A DNA stretch of 64,000 bases from Dreissena polymorpha (lineage: Eukaryota > Mollusca > Bivalvia > Myida > Dreissenidae), in contig NC_068357.1 in NCBI RefSeq assembly GCF_020536995.1, positions 72,343,468 to 72,407,467 of the forward strand. The letters run 5' to 3'. Each line of letters starts with the position of its first letter. Positions within the stretch are counted from its first letter, which is position 1. Positions 55,112 to 64,000 of the stretch are shown here, one piece after another. The position numbers and the translations under genes were made by a program. Under the pieces are notes generated by a model, which worked only from the letters and a program-made list of their open reading frames with translations, was not told where the DNA came from and did no database searches.

Positions 55112-55436
55112 TCAATAAACTTTTGGGTCAATTCTTCTTTGAGGTGATAGAGACCGGGCTCTATTCTTGAGAGCTTTTCTCTTCACCCTTTCGCGGGATT
55201 TGCGAATATTCATGGACTCAGACGCTCCGACAGTGTTCTTATAATCACTGTATCCACTAAAGAACCCATCTTCCATGTCGGCCAAGGCTTCCTCAAGACT
55301 CAGAGTGGTGAACGTGTGGCTGTGGTGGGCCTGGATCAGCTTCTCCAGACTGACTTATGATCTCATAGTCAGGGATAGCCAGTGTGTTGATGTCCAGACC
55401 TAGCATGCGAGACACCACGCTGCGGAAATCTAGCAA
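55112..55436 (-). CDS. CCDC170: CCDC170 last exon, with a one-base frame break
   Basis: Acceptor TTCCTTTGCAG. The frame from the previous exon gives LLDFRSVVSRMLGLDINTLA IPDYEIISQ to 55350. Read on directly, it runs SGEADPGPPQPHVHHSES to TGA at 55293. Skipping one base (T on the minus strand, about 55349) gives LEKLIQAHHSHTFTTLSLEE, an acidic patch, a basic KSRERVKRKALKNRARSLSP and a stop at 55112. The shifted tail matches vertebrate LERLVHSHQHH-type sequence, so it is the ancestral frame. Confidence 0.85.
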
Positions 55437-58400
55437 CTGCAAAGGAAAACAGAGAATGGTAATGACTCTGTAAAGGTGCATGCAATGATTTATTTATCGC
55501 CTCAACAACAGGGCTTGCATTTACTTTTTCAAACTGGAAGTACACATTTCTTGACCTGGTTTATAAAAACAGGCAATAGATGAAATATTTGTATGTTCAT
55601 GCAAGCCTTATCATAAAAGATAGCCTTAACTACAAGAAGATCATGAAGTCAGATAATATTACCAGTAAAAGGCTCAAAACTATTCAACATGATAATAAAT
55701 TATTATTTGCACAGATTTGTACTTACAGTGTACTGATTAAGCTTCAAATACATTAACAAATCTATCAGTATTTTTATAAGCCTCATGTTTTGGTACACCA
55801 ACTGTAAAATTATTAAATGAGCCACGCTCTGGAAAAACAGGTTTAACACATGTGCATAAACTCTGCACAGTCTTATCAGACAAGACACTTTCCGCCTTTT
55901 TTGCATATTTCGTTCAAAGACAGTCTCTTTTAAACAAAAATCTAACTTAGCGTGAAAATGTCGTCCCTGATTAGTCTGTGTGGACTGCACAAGCTCATAC
56001 GGGACAATATTTTACCCACATGCATTTAACCCAATTGTCCCAAAGAGAGGCTTAACCCTTTCCCACTCAAAGCAAAGTGAAAATGGCAATGTGCAACCAG
56101 CATAAAACCAGAACAGCCTGCGAGTAACTCGCAGTCTGTTCGGGTTTTATGCTGCTTGCTGCTCATCAGAAACTAAGGGTTGGAAATGAAGCCTTTAAAA
56201 CTTAAATTTAGTAAGAAAGTACTTAAATTATATTGAACTTTCTAGGGAACAACAAATGCGTAAAAATACGTATCTAAGTGGGAAAGGGTAAAAAACTTGC
56301 ATAAGTTTGAAAGGGTTAAATATGTATCGAGGTGGGAAAGGGTTAAATACCTATCTAAGTGGGAAAGGGTTAAATACAAAATTCATGCAACCTTTCCTAC
56401 CAGTTCACACTCACCTGTTTCTCTCTGCTCTGGATGGTGGACAGAGCGGTCTTAGTTGTGCGCAGTTCACTGGTGAGAGCCTGGACAGCGTTGTCAGCAA
56501 CTACACGTTTCTCCTGAGAAGCCTGGTTTGACGTGTCTATCTCTGATTTCAGCTCTCGGATTTTGCTGGCCTGTTTGCGTCGCAGTTTTTCTAACTCGTC
56601 AACAGTTTTTGCGAGTTCCTCCAACTCCTTGCGTTGTTCCAACGTTCTTACCTAAAAACAGACAGTACAGCATTTCATGTAGTTTTTGTTAGGTTTGACA
56701 CTATATAATTAGTCTATAAGTAATGAAACATATTTTTTTTAAACATCCATGAAATTTACTAATCTGTTTGGAACAACTGTAACAAATAATAAATTTAAAA
56801 GGCAATACAAATCTTTCATCATTTTCACACTAAGACAACTTAATGATGAGGGTACAAAAAGTTAAACACAACTTTATAGTTACCGCATTTAAACAAAAAA
56901 ACACAATTACTGGTATTGCCCACATAATAATTGTTACCTTGAGTTCACTAGATCCCAACAATTGAGCCTTCAAGTTCGTCACTTCCTGCCTTGCGTCCTG
57001 CACTTGTATCTTGTATTTCTCCGCCATCTTTTCCGCCTTACGAACCCTCAAGGACTCAGAATCCCGCTCACGCTCAATCGTTGACTTCCCGAGAAGTTTC
57101 TCCTCCAAGGCTGTGATTTTCTTCCTAAGAAGGTCAATGTGGAGGTCTTTGCTCTCGAGCTGTTCCTTGCACGACTTCACCTTGCGTTGGAGGTTATAGA
57201 TGTGCGTGCTGCGGTCAGCCAGTGCGTCTTTCTCCAGTTTTACCAGCTGCTCAGCCCGCGCTATGAGTGCGTCGCAGGTCATGTCCATTCCCAGGTCGAG
57301 GGAAATACGGTCCATCTTCATCGCCTCTCCCAACAACTGCAGGCAGCGCATATACTGTAAGGAATGAGAAATACAAATGTACTGTAAGGAATGAGAAATA
57401 CAAATGTACTGTATGGAATGAGAAATACAAATGTACTGTATGGAATGAGAAATACAAATGTACTGTAAGGAATGAGAAATACAAATGTACTGTAAGGAAT
57501 GAGAAATACAAATGTACTGTAAGGAATGAGAAATACAAATGTACTGTAATGAATGAGAAATATGTATGTACTGTAAGGAATGAGAAATACAAATGTACTG
57601 TAAGGAATGAGGAATACAAATGTACTGTAAGGTATGAGAAATACAAATGTACTGTAAGGAATGAGAAATATATATGTACTGTAAGGAATGAGAAATACAA
57701 ATGTACTGTAAGGAATGAGAAATATGTATGTACTGTAAGGAATGAGAAATACAAATGTACTGTAAGAAATGAGAAATATGTATGTACTGTAAGGAATGAG
57801 AAATACAAATGTACTGTAAGGAATGAGAAATACAAATGTACTGTAAGGAATGAGAAATACAAATGTTCTGTAAGGAATAAGAAATAAGTATGTACTGTAA
57901 GGAATGAGAAATACAAATGTTCTGTAAGGAATAAGAAATAGGTATGTACTGTAAGGAATGAGAAATACAAAAATGTACTGTAAGGAATGAGAAAAACAAA
58001 TGTACTGTAAGGAATGAGAAATAAGTATGTACTGTAAGGAATGAGAAAAACAAATGTACTGTTAGGAATGAGAAATATGTATGTACTGTAAGGAATGAGA
58101 AATATGTATGTACTGTAAGGAATGAGAAATACAAATGTACTGTAAGGAATGAGAAATACAAATGTACTGTAAGGAATAAGAAATAAGTATGTACTGTAAG
58201 GAATGAGAAATATGTATGTACTGTATGGAATGAGAAATACAAATGTACTGTAAGGAATAAGAAATAAGTATGTACTGTAAGGAATGAGAAATATGTATGT
58301 ACTGTAAGGAATGAGAAATATTTATGTACTGTAAGGAATGAGAAATATGTATGTACTGTAAGGAATGAGACATATGTGTGAACTGTAAGAAATGAGAAAT

Positions 58401-61400
58401 ATGTGTGTGTTATCATATATAAAATATCTGCATGTTCCCTTTGGATGATTATACTGTCCAAATATCTTTCACAAATGAATTCATTTACAGGTATTAGCAG
58501 ACGGAATCTTCTTTTGAAATCAAAATAAACTAAGTCTGCTATTACATTTTATTTTGAGTTCAGTTACGATGAGAAAACCTAAATCCGTATGAAGTTTTAT
58601 TAAATTGTGTTGTATACATTCTAAATATACGGCTTCATGATTGTTTCATTTCATGTCCCTAAATCCATATATCAACTTATGATATAACTTATGAAGTCAT
58701 TGAAACTGAATTAAACTGCATTATGTCATTTCACATACCCGTTCCTTGTCTGTTCTGAATCCGTCTCTCATCACATCGCCGGCCACTAGGTCACTCTCGA
58801 CATTCTTGAGTCGCTGATGCATGTCTGCTGCCTCGACCTCGGCCTTTCGTGCCCTGGATGCGGCTGCCTTGTGCAGCTCATACTGGGACTCCAGCTGATC
58901 GGTCAGCTCCTTGATACGCTTCTCCAGAGCCTCAATTTTCTGGAAATATACCCAGATAACCAATATTCAGTAAAACTGATTAACTATTTGACCTTCACAG
59001 AGCCTCATATATACCGGTGAATCTTCTAAAGTTCCATAACACATAATTGTTCAACCTGCTTAAAACATTTAAAGTTCAAAATTACTGAAAAATTGGAATT
59101 TGGATAAAAATATTTCAAAATGCCATAACATTTATCAGTTCAAACTTCCTTAACTATAAATAGATCAAAACTGCTTTAACCCTTAATAGTTCAAACTGCC
59201 CTTTATGAACGTAATTTTGACCTATTGTGCTCATAACTTATTTAATTTCATAACAATCAAGTAAATAAGACATTTCATTCTGCTGATACATTCACTTTAA
59301 AAAATTAGTTCCAAATTGTTGCAATAATTTTCCTTTTACAGACATGATGTAAAGAAATTCCACTTACAAATCTGTAGTCCCTGCTGTAGAGTGCTAGTGT
59401 TTCCACTCTGCGTGTAAGTGCCTCCTCATCTCTTGCATCCACATCACCCAGAAGCTTGGCAATGTGCTCACGGAACAGAGTCAGCTGGGTGCTTGCATTG
59501 AGCTGGTGGTGCTTGTTTGAGCGCAAGTCATGGTCCAGGGACTTGAGACGTGAGTCTCGCAGGTCAATCTCATTGCGCTGAGCATCAATCGTGCGCTGGG
59601 AAGCATCCAGTCGCTCTCGTAAAATGGTAATTTCCCGTTCAAGGCCTACTTTAGCCCCTCGTTCCTTGTCCAGCTCCTGTGGAAATTTCAGTTTTGAAAG
59701 TAGTCTTTTGCTTCTTTAAATATTCTATGGCATGAAAGCTATAGAAAAGTTGTCTTTTGTTTCTAACTTTTTCTATTGTAAGTATTATCCAAACATTCTG
59801 GTAATAAGCTACCTTGTCCGCTATTAAGTCCCGCAATTTTGTGGTCATATTAGAGGACGCAATAGCTTCTGACAGACTGTGCAAATGGGCAGGGTGGTCT
59901 GTTTACAGCATATGTTGACAGCATATGGCCTTAACCCTATTTTCGCATCATGCGGCTAAATTGGTGTAAGGTTTACAAAGGAGTACAACTGTTTAAACCA
60001 GAGTGCAGTAAAAGCAGGGCAAATAACTCCTATTTTTCATGACACACCATCTAAAACATATGGGCTGTGCTCTGTAAAAAGGGGGTTTAATGCATGTAAT
60101 GCATGTAAAGTGTCGTTCCAGAAAGTGTCTTATCTGTATTAGCCTTTCCGCTTTTGATATTTTTGCGCTTTAAAAAAGTCTCTTCTCAGCAAAAATCCAG
60201 TTTAAGTGGAAAATGTCGCCCCTGATTAGCCTTTGTGGACAGCACAGGCTAATCTGGGACGACACTTTACGCACATGCATTTAACCCCTTTTACAGAGCA
60301 CGACTCATATATTGGAAGGAAACTGCAATTGGTTGAGCGCTCAAGCATGAAAAGTACAGCTTTAGTTACTATGTAGTGCAGCTTTAGTTACTATGTAGTG
60401 ATAAAAAAAAAAACACAGCATGTTGGGAGAATTAAACATTTAACCCAGGGGTGTTGCAAGTCTTAACCACAAGGGCATAGAGGAACTCAATATAATTTAA
60501 CATACACATTTTTAACCCTAGGGCCTTGTTGTTTCAGAGGAAAATATTGAAGTTATGTAGCTATTAAGTTTATGTCAATAAGAGCTTTGTCTCAGATGAT
60601 ACAGCAGCCCCTAGCTGTTAATGTTATCAAAGTAATAACAGGAGCACCTCCATAAGTTACCTTGAATAAGAACTTTTTAGTTATGGCAGGATGCAGATAT
60701 AAGTTTTTAATTATTTCTGTAACAAGAGCAGCTACAATATTGGTCTGATAAATAAATGAAACAAACATATATCGAGTTTCATAAAAAAATTATTATAACA
60801 GATGTCTATGGTCATTCGAGTTAACCACTGTTTTACTTTATTTTTATTCTGTTTATTATATGAATTTTGTTAAACAAAACATTTCACACTAAAATTAAAA
60901 CATATTTACAAAATAATTTAAGTATATTATTTGCAATATATAACAATCATAATTATATGGATAAAACTATTCATGCTGATTGAAATATAGACATGAAGGT
61001 TACAGAGCATGCTTGTGTCATAATTAACATTACAAACCATGCAATCAGAGATATGGAGATATTAAATGTGATACATATTTACATGAAGCAGCAGGGGCAT
61101 TTATTACATCCAATATCCAGTACTTGTAAAATTCAAATCTTCTACAAAAATGCTGCTTGTGATATTGATGAGGCATGTAACCATGACACATATCAATATA
61201 TATAATTTGTTTAAAAGAAATGCCATATTAGGTTGAATTTAAAGCGCTCTAAAGATAAATTATACATCTATGCCAATTGATTTGATATAAACTGTTTATT
61301 TTAGGGTGTGAAAACTGTTTTAAGAAAAATGTATAATAAATAAAAGGACATTTCTTTTTAGTTATCTCTCTAGTTAACGGTACTTGACCAATTGGGTTGA

Positions 61401-63639
61401 TCACCTAAGTATTGCAGTAAATATGGTCTACTCATGAACATATGATTATAAGCAGGGATCATATTTTCCCGCAACATCAATCGGTCCGGATTTAAATGGG
61501 GAAAAAGTGTCCGAAAATTTATATCCGAAATCATGACAAATTACGTTAAAATATATATACCATTGATTTTGCTATTCATGAAGATGGTATAATAAATGTA
61601 CAAGTTAAATTCCCTTAGGCATTATTTTTAAACAGAACATATGAGTTTTCTCATTTTGTTTTATCATTTGCTATTTCATTGACATTGGTTGTTTCGTGCG
61701 CTGTTTTATCTGACTGTTTTTCATCGTTGTCAATATTATTAGTCTGTGTAAATCTATACCGATGTTTTAAATCGTTGTCAACTCGATAATAGCTTACAAA
61801 CATGCATTGAACCAAACAAATGTCTGTGCGTATGTTTGTTACTGACAATAACAAAACCAAATAGTTAAGAAATAATTCATGTACGTTAGAGTTTGTAGTC
61901 GAATAACCCACGGCCGATAGTTAAGATGCGTTGGGATTAAATGATTTGAAACCACGCATCTAAACTTTCGGTCGTCTGTTATTCAACAACAAACAATAAA
62001 GAACACGAATTATTTCGATTCTAACACGATTTTTACTGAAGATTTATACAATGTATATTATTTTTCTTGTGTACTATTTTATGTGAAGTTCCGCTCATAA
62101 AAATAACTTTCGGCTGTTCTGTCGATCAGATCCGCGACTTTTATTTATTTATTGCCGAATTATTACGCTGGTGGAAAATGTATCGGCATATTTTGTTTAA
62201 TTACAGCGCGTGCTTTCAGTTTATATTGTCCGCCCACAATAATTGCAGAATATCCGATTTTCTTCTTTGTTTATATGACAGTTTACTGCATCATGCATGA
62301 AATGCACAATTTCCATGAGGATAACATTGAGGTTTGTATCTCCGAAGTAACTGTCAACGATTTTATCCTGGACGACTACACCTTACGGACCGATTGTGCT
62401 AGGTATAAGCCAGTGAAATTATCGATTGGTATTGACACGGGGTTATTCACGCGTGACTAATACACAGCCGCGTGAATCTTCGCTGCTTGGGGCCATACTC
62501 TGATACTAGTCGGCTGACGTGCAATAATCTGGTCCTGACCGGTTTAGAGACTGCAGCGATTGGTTTATCACACCTAATCGAGATAAAAATGTAATTAGGG
62601 TGTGCACTGTGTACTCGATTTCATGACATGGGAATTTAAGCAAACAGAATCAGACCGACTGTTTGGGATTTTCAATCGGTCTTTCATGACCTCAATCGGT
62701 CTAGGACCGACAAAACCGACAAAAATATGATCCCTGATTATACGCATAGCTAGTTCCAGTAACTCAAATGGCCCAGTACAGACATTAATAATTAATTGTA
62801 TGCACTTTAATGTAAAACTTGATAATTTTGTTAAAAATAATGCAACCAAATGTTTAATAACAAAATAAGAACCTTCATTTGGTTCTTTCATTGCCAGGTA
62901 CATATAAAGCCTTTTACTTCAAGTGAAAATCGTATGTATGTTTCCTGGGGAAAAGTTGAATGTTAGGGAATTCCCCATATGGTAGTTCAAATGTGGACAA
63001 AACATCCACTTTAGATTTGTGCATTAAATGTTTGCATATAGGCATCAAACTAGCTGAGTTAATAAAAGCACCGCATTCAAAATTTCACAGCAGACAAAAA
63101 ACGAAAAAACATACAAAACTGTCAACAACGTACAGCCAGCTGCAGACAGCAGAAAATATTGCTGTTTTTGGAAAGTCTCTCTGAGGGCATAGGTTTATGT
63201 ATGTTGTGAGAGATATAAATGGGCCATGTTCTGTGAAAAAAGGGGGTTTAAGGCATGTGCGTTAAGTGTCATCCCAGATTAGCCGGTGTAGTCTGCACAG
63301 GCTAATCAGGGACAACACTTTCCGCCCAAACTGGATTTTTGCTAAGAAGAGACTTTATGCAAACGAAAAATACCATACAAGCAGAAAGTGTGGAATGCAC
63401 AGGCTAACCAGTTACGACAGTTTACGCACATGCCTTTAACCCCCTTTTCACAGAGCCCGGCCCAAATGTGTGAAAGAACCTACTCGTGACAGGTCATAGT
63501 CATGGTAACGAGGTGGTGAGACACTATGGTCTCCGTGCCGGGTTGGGGTAAGGCTACGCTTCATTGATGAACGCAATGGCTGCTCGTCATAATATGAGAA
63601 TGGCTCCCTGCTTCTCTTTATATGTGGAATAGATTGCAT
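55112..63639 (-). CDS. CCDC170: CCDC170, coiled-coil domain-containing protein 170 (six firm exons, one tentative N-terminal exon)
   Basis: Minus-strand exons 59813..59876, 59368..59676, 58739..58939, 56938..57354, 56415..56651 and 55112..55436 join in phase and encode about 500 residues of nearly unbroken coiled coil. Diagnostic stretches match vertebrate CCDC170 as I remember it: SDLVAGDVMRDGF, LGMDMTCDALIARAEQLVKL, ESKDLHIDLLRKKITALEEK, VRTLEQRKELEEL, LLDFRSVVSRMLGLDINTLA and IPDYEII. The vertebrate protein (about 715 aa) is linked to Golgi-associated microtubules, and the gene is often seen with ciliary genes. A candidate first exon at 63484..63639 (MQSIPHIKRSREPFSYYDEQ) ends in phase 0, but the next firm exon needs phase 2, so at least one exon is unplaced. 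The last exon carries a one-base frame break at about 55349; the span given runs to the stop of the conserved frame. An array of splice-acceptor-bearing repeats abuts the exon at 57354. Confidence 0.88.
55819..56051. mobile_element. GTCGTCCC-type MITE, copy 2 (degenerate)
   Basis: Keeps AATGTCGTCCCTGATTAG, CACATGCATTTAACCC and the GACACTTTCCGCC arm, but is more diverged than the other copies. It lies in the CCDC170 intron between the exons at 55436 and 56415. Confidence 0.75.
56052..56380. mobile_element. CCCTTTCCCACT MITE, copy 4, with duplicated tail
   Basis: 56052-56291 runs from TTAACCCTTTCCCACTCAAA to CGTATCTAAGTGGGAAAGGG. The centre is a GAACAGCCTGCGAG / CTCGCAGTCTGTTC palindrome. The right tail (GTGGGAAAGGGTTAAATA) is repeated twice more to 56380. 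It lies tail to tail with the previous MITE. Confidence 0.8.
56415..56651 (-). CDS. CCDC170: CCDC170 exon, VRTLEQRKEL
   Basis: 237 nt, 79 codons, VRTLEQRKELEELAKTVDEL through TKTALSTIQSREKQ. The acceptor is CTGTTTTTAG directly followed by GTAAGA, so a donor-like hexamer forms the first two codons. Donor GTGAGT. Confidence 0.92.
56938..57354 (-). CDS. CCDC170: CCDC170 exon, YMRCLQLLGE, next to the acceptor array
   Basis: 417 nt, 139 codons, YMRCLQLLGEAMKMDRISLD through KAQLLGSSELK. Its acceptor CTCATTCCTTACAG is supplied by the first unit of the 27-bp array. Using that exon-proximal site gives TDKER|YMRCLQL, which fits the vertebrate spacing. Donor GTAACA. Confidence 0.92.
57355..58408 (-). 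repeat. 27-bp minisatellite, about 39 units, each with a 3' splice acceptor
   Basis: On the minus strand the unit reads TTTGTATTTCTCATTCCTTA then CAGTA. The first unit supplies the acceptor of the CCDC170 exon at 57354. About 23 exon-proximal units are open in the exon's frame, coding a nine-residue repeat YICISHSLQ; a 29-bp unit near 57970 shifts the phase. Recurrent variants (TACATAC, TACTTATTT, CTTATTCC) alternate in pairs further out, which shows block duplication. Confidence 0.95.
58739..58939 (-). CDS. CCDC170: CCDC170 exon, KIEALEKRIK
   Basis: 201 nt, 67 codons, KIEALEKRIKELTDQLESQY through SDLVAGDVMRDGFRTDKER. Acceptor ATATTTCCAG, donor GTATGT, phase 0 on both sides. Confidence 0.92.
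59368..59676 (-). CDS. CCDC170: CCDC170 exon, ELDKERGAKV
   Basis: 309 nt, 103 codons. Coiled coil with EREITILRERLDASQRTIDA and FREHIAKLLGDVDARDEEAL. Acceptor TTTCCACAG, donor GTAAGT, phase 0 on both sides. Confidence 0.9.
59813..59876 (-). CDS. CCDC170: CCDC170 exon, SLSEAIASSN
   Basis: 64 nt: one base plus 21 codons, LSEAIASSNMTTKLRDLIAD. Acceptor ATTTGCACAG, donor GTAGCT. Exact join to the next exon in phase 0. Confidence 0.75.
60063..60303. mobile_element. GTCGTCCC-type MITE, copy 3
   Basis: GTGCTCTGTAAAAAGGGGGT at the left mirrors ACCCCTTTTACAGAGCAC at the right. The interior has AGTGTCGTTCCAG and AATCTGGGACGACACTTTAC arms. CCDC170 region, minus-strand intron. Confidence 0.85.
60310..63215. 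other. CCDC170 intron (minus strand), no exon found
   Basis: AT-rich with no conserved frame. At least one missing CCDC170 exon should lie here or beyond the right edge. Around 61900-62460 the sequence is less AT-rich and has opposing motifs (TCGTGCGCTG, CCGATAGTTAAGATGCG and CATCTAAACTTTCGGTCG near 61910-61975, forming an inverted repeat of about 20 bp), probably another transposon I cannot delimit. Confidence 0.45.
63220..63463. mobile_element. GTCGTCCC-type MITE, copy 4
   Basis: GGGCCATGTTCTGTGAAAAA mirrors TTTTCACAGAGCCCGGCCC. Interior AAGTGTCATCCCAGATTAGC and GCACAGGCTAATCAGGGAC. It ends about 20 bp from the tentative CCDC170 exon donor. Confidence 0.83.
63484..63639 (-). CDS. CCDC170 tentative first coding exon
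   Basis: ATG at 63639 opens 52 codons, MQSIPHIKRSREPFSYYDEQ then SLTPTRHGDHSVSPPRYHDY, rich in Ser/Pro/Arg/His and disordered-looking. It ends CTGTCACGA|GTAGGT. No acceptor precedes the ATG. Codon use looks coding and unlike the AT-rich flanks. Link to CCDC170 is by position and strand only, and the phase does not fit the next known exon. Confidence 0.5.
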
Positions 63640-64000
63640 GAATTAGGATCCATTTATCAAATGTCTTTTATTTAAGATTGACAGAATGTATCTAAGGATC
63701 TTGAAGTCAATAATCTGGGCACAGAAATAAACTGCCAATACTTAACAAGTCTCTTGAAGACTTTATAATTTAATGTTCATACTTATAGTTGTCTTTAAAG
63801 GGTTCTTACATTTTTTTATGACTAGATATTTAAAAAAAATTATTTTATACTTATTTATTACATTTTTCTGTTTAAATGTTTATAATCTCAATCGCTATCA
63901 CAAAAACGTTTTCTGGAAAAAAAAAACATCGACTGTGACTGACATTTTTTGGCCATAAAAAAACATATACTCAAATTGGAAAACACACACAAATGATTAA
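63640..64000. other. Right edge, upstream side of CCDC170
   Basis: AT-rich, no CpG-rich promoter, no frame I can support. It may be promoter, 5'-UTR or a further intron. Confidence 0.4.

Noticed and set aside
57267-57887. A 206-codon + strand frame (repeated NEKYKCTVR)
   Set aside because: Antisense reading of the same 27-bp array and of a CCDC170 exon.
56830-58461. A 543-codon frame on the minus strand
   Set aside because: Its N-terminal two thirds is the 27-bp minisatellite read in two phases. Only the exon 56938-57354 is gene; the rest counts only if upstream acceptors are used.
61900-62460. Possible gene or exon in a less AT-rich stretch
   Set aside because: Frames on both strands lack conserved residues; the inverted motifs at 61910-61975 fit an undefined transposon better.

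Overview
The window looks like nuclear DNA of a bivalve mollusc. It holds split genes with GT-AG introns, three conserved animal genes, and a dense crowd of short dispersed repeats of the type seen in freshwater and marine bivalves. The repeats resemble those I remember from Dreissena (zebra/quagga mussel), but the species is a guess from memory. I saw no bacterial genes, rRNA or CRISPR.

Layout. (1) 1-3.0 kb, + strand: the last two coding exons of CINP; its 5' part lies left of the window. (2) 3.1-15.6 kb: no host gene recognised. It is filled with a 61-bp tandem array, a tRNA-derived SINE with an 11-bp target duplication, several inverted-repeat DNA elements, a 174-bp repeat, and a decayed RTE-like LINE (minus strand, about 12.4-15.4 kb) that was itself hit by a TTAA-flanked element. 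(3) 15.8-46.6 kb, + strand: a complete PPP4R3 (SMEK) gene. Fifteen coding exons join in frame to 826 residues, and a 5'-UTR intron is likely. Its introns hold most of the transposons here, including a three-deep nest at 32.2-35.1 kb. (4) 46.6-51.3 kb: 3'-UTR and spacer. (5) 51.3-53.0 kb: a 33-bp minisatellite of about 50 copies. (6) 55.1-63.6 kb, minus strand: CCDC170, converging on PPP4R3. Six exons are well supported and one N-terminal exon is tentative.

The genes share no pathway. PPP4R3 targets protein phosphatase 4, CINP acts in replication/ATR signalling and the 55LCC ATPase, and CCDC170 is a coiled-coil microtubule/Golgi protein.

Most worth a second look: (a) a 27-bp minisatellite of about 39 copies abuts a CCDC170 exon, and almost every unit carries a complete 3' splice acceptor in frame with that exon; (b) two unrelated TTAA-flanked DNA elements carry class-II tRNA-like cores; (c) an intronic tandem repeat carries five exact palindromic estrogen-response-element consensus sites, and another repeat family carries NR5A/ERR and DR1 sites; (d) a one-base frame break lies in the last CCDC170 exon.
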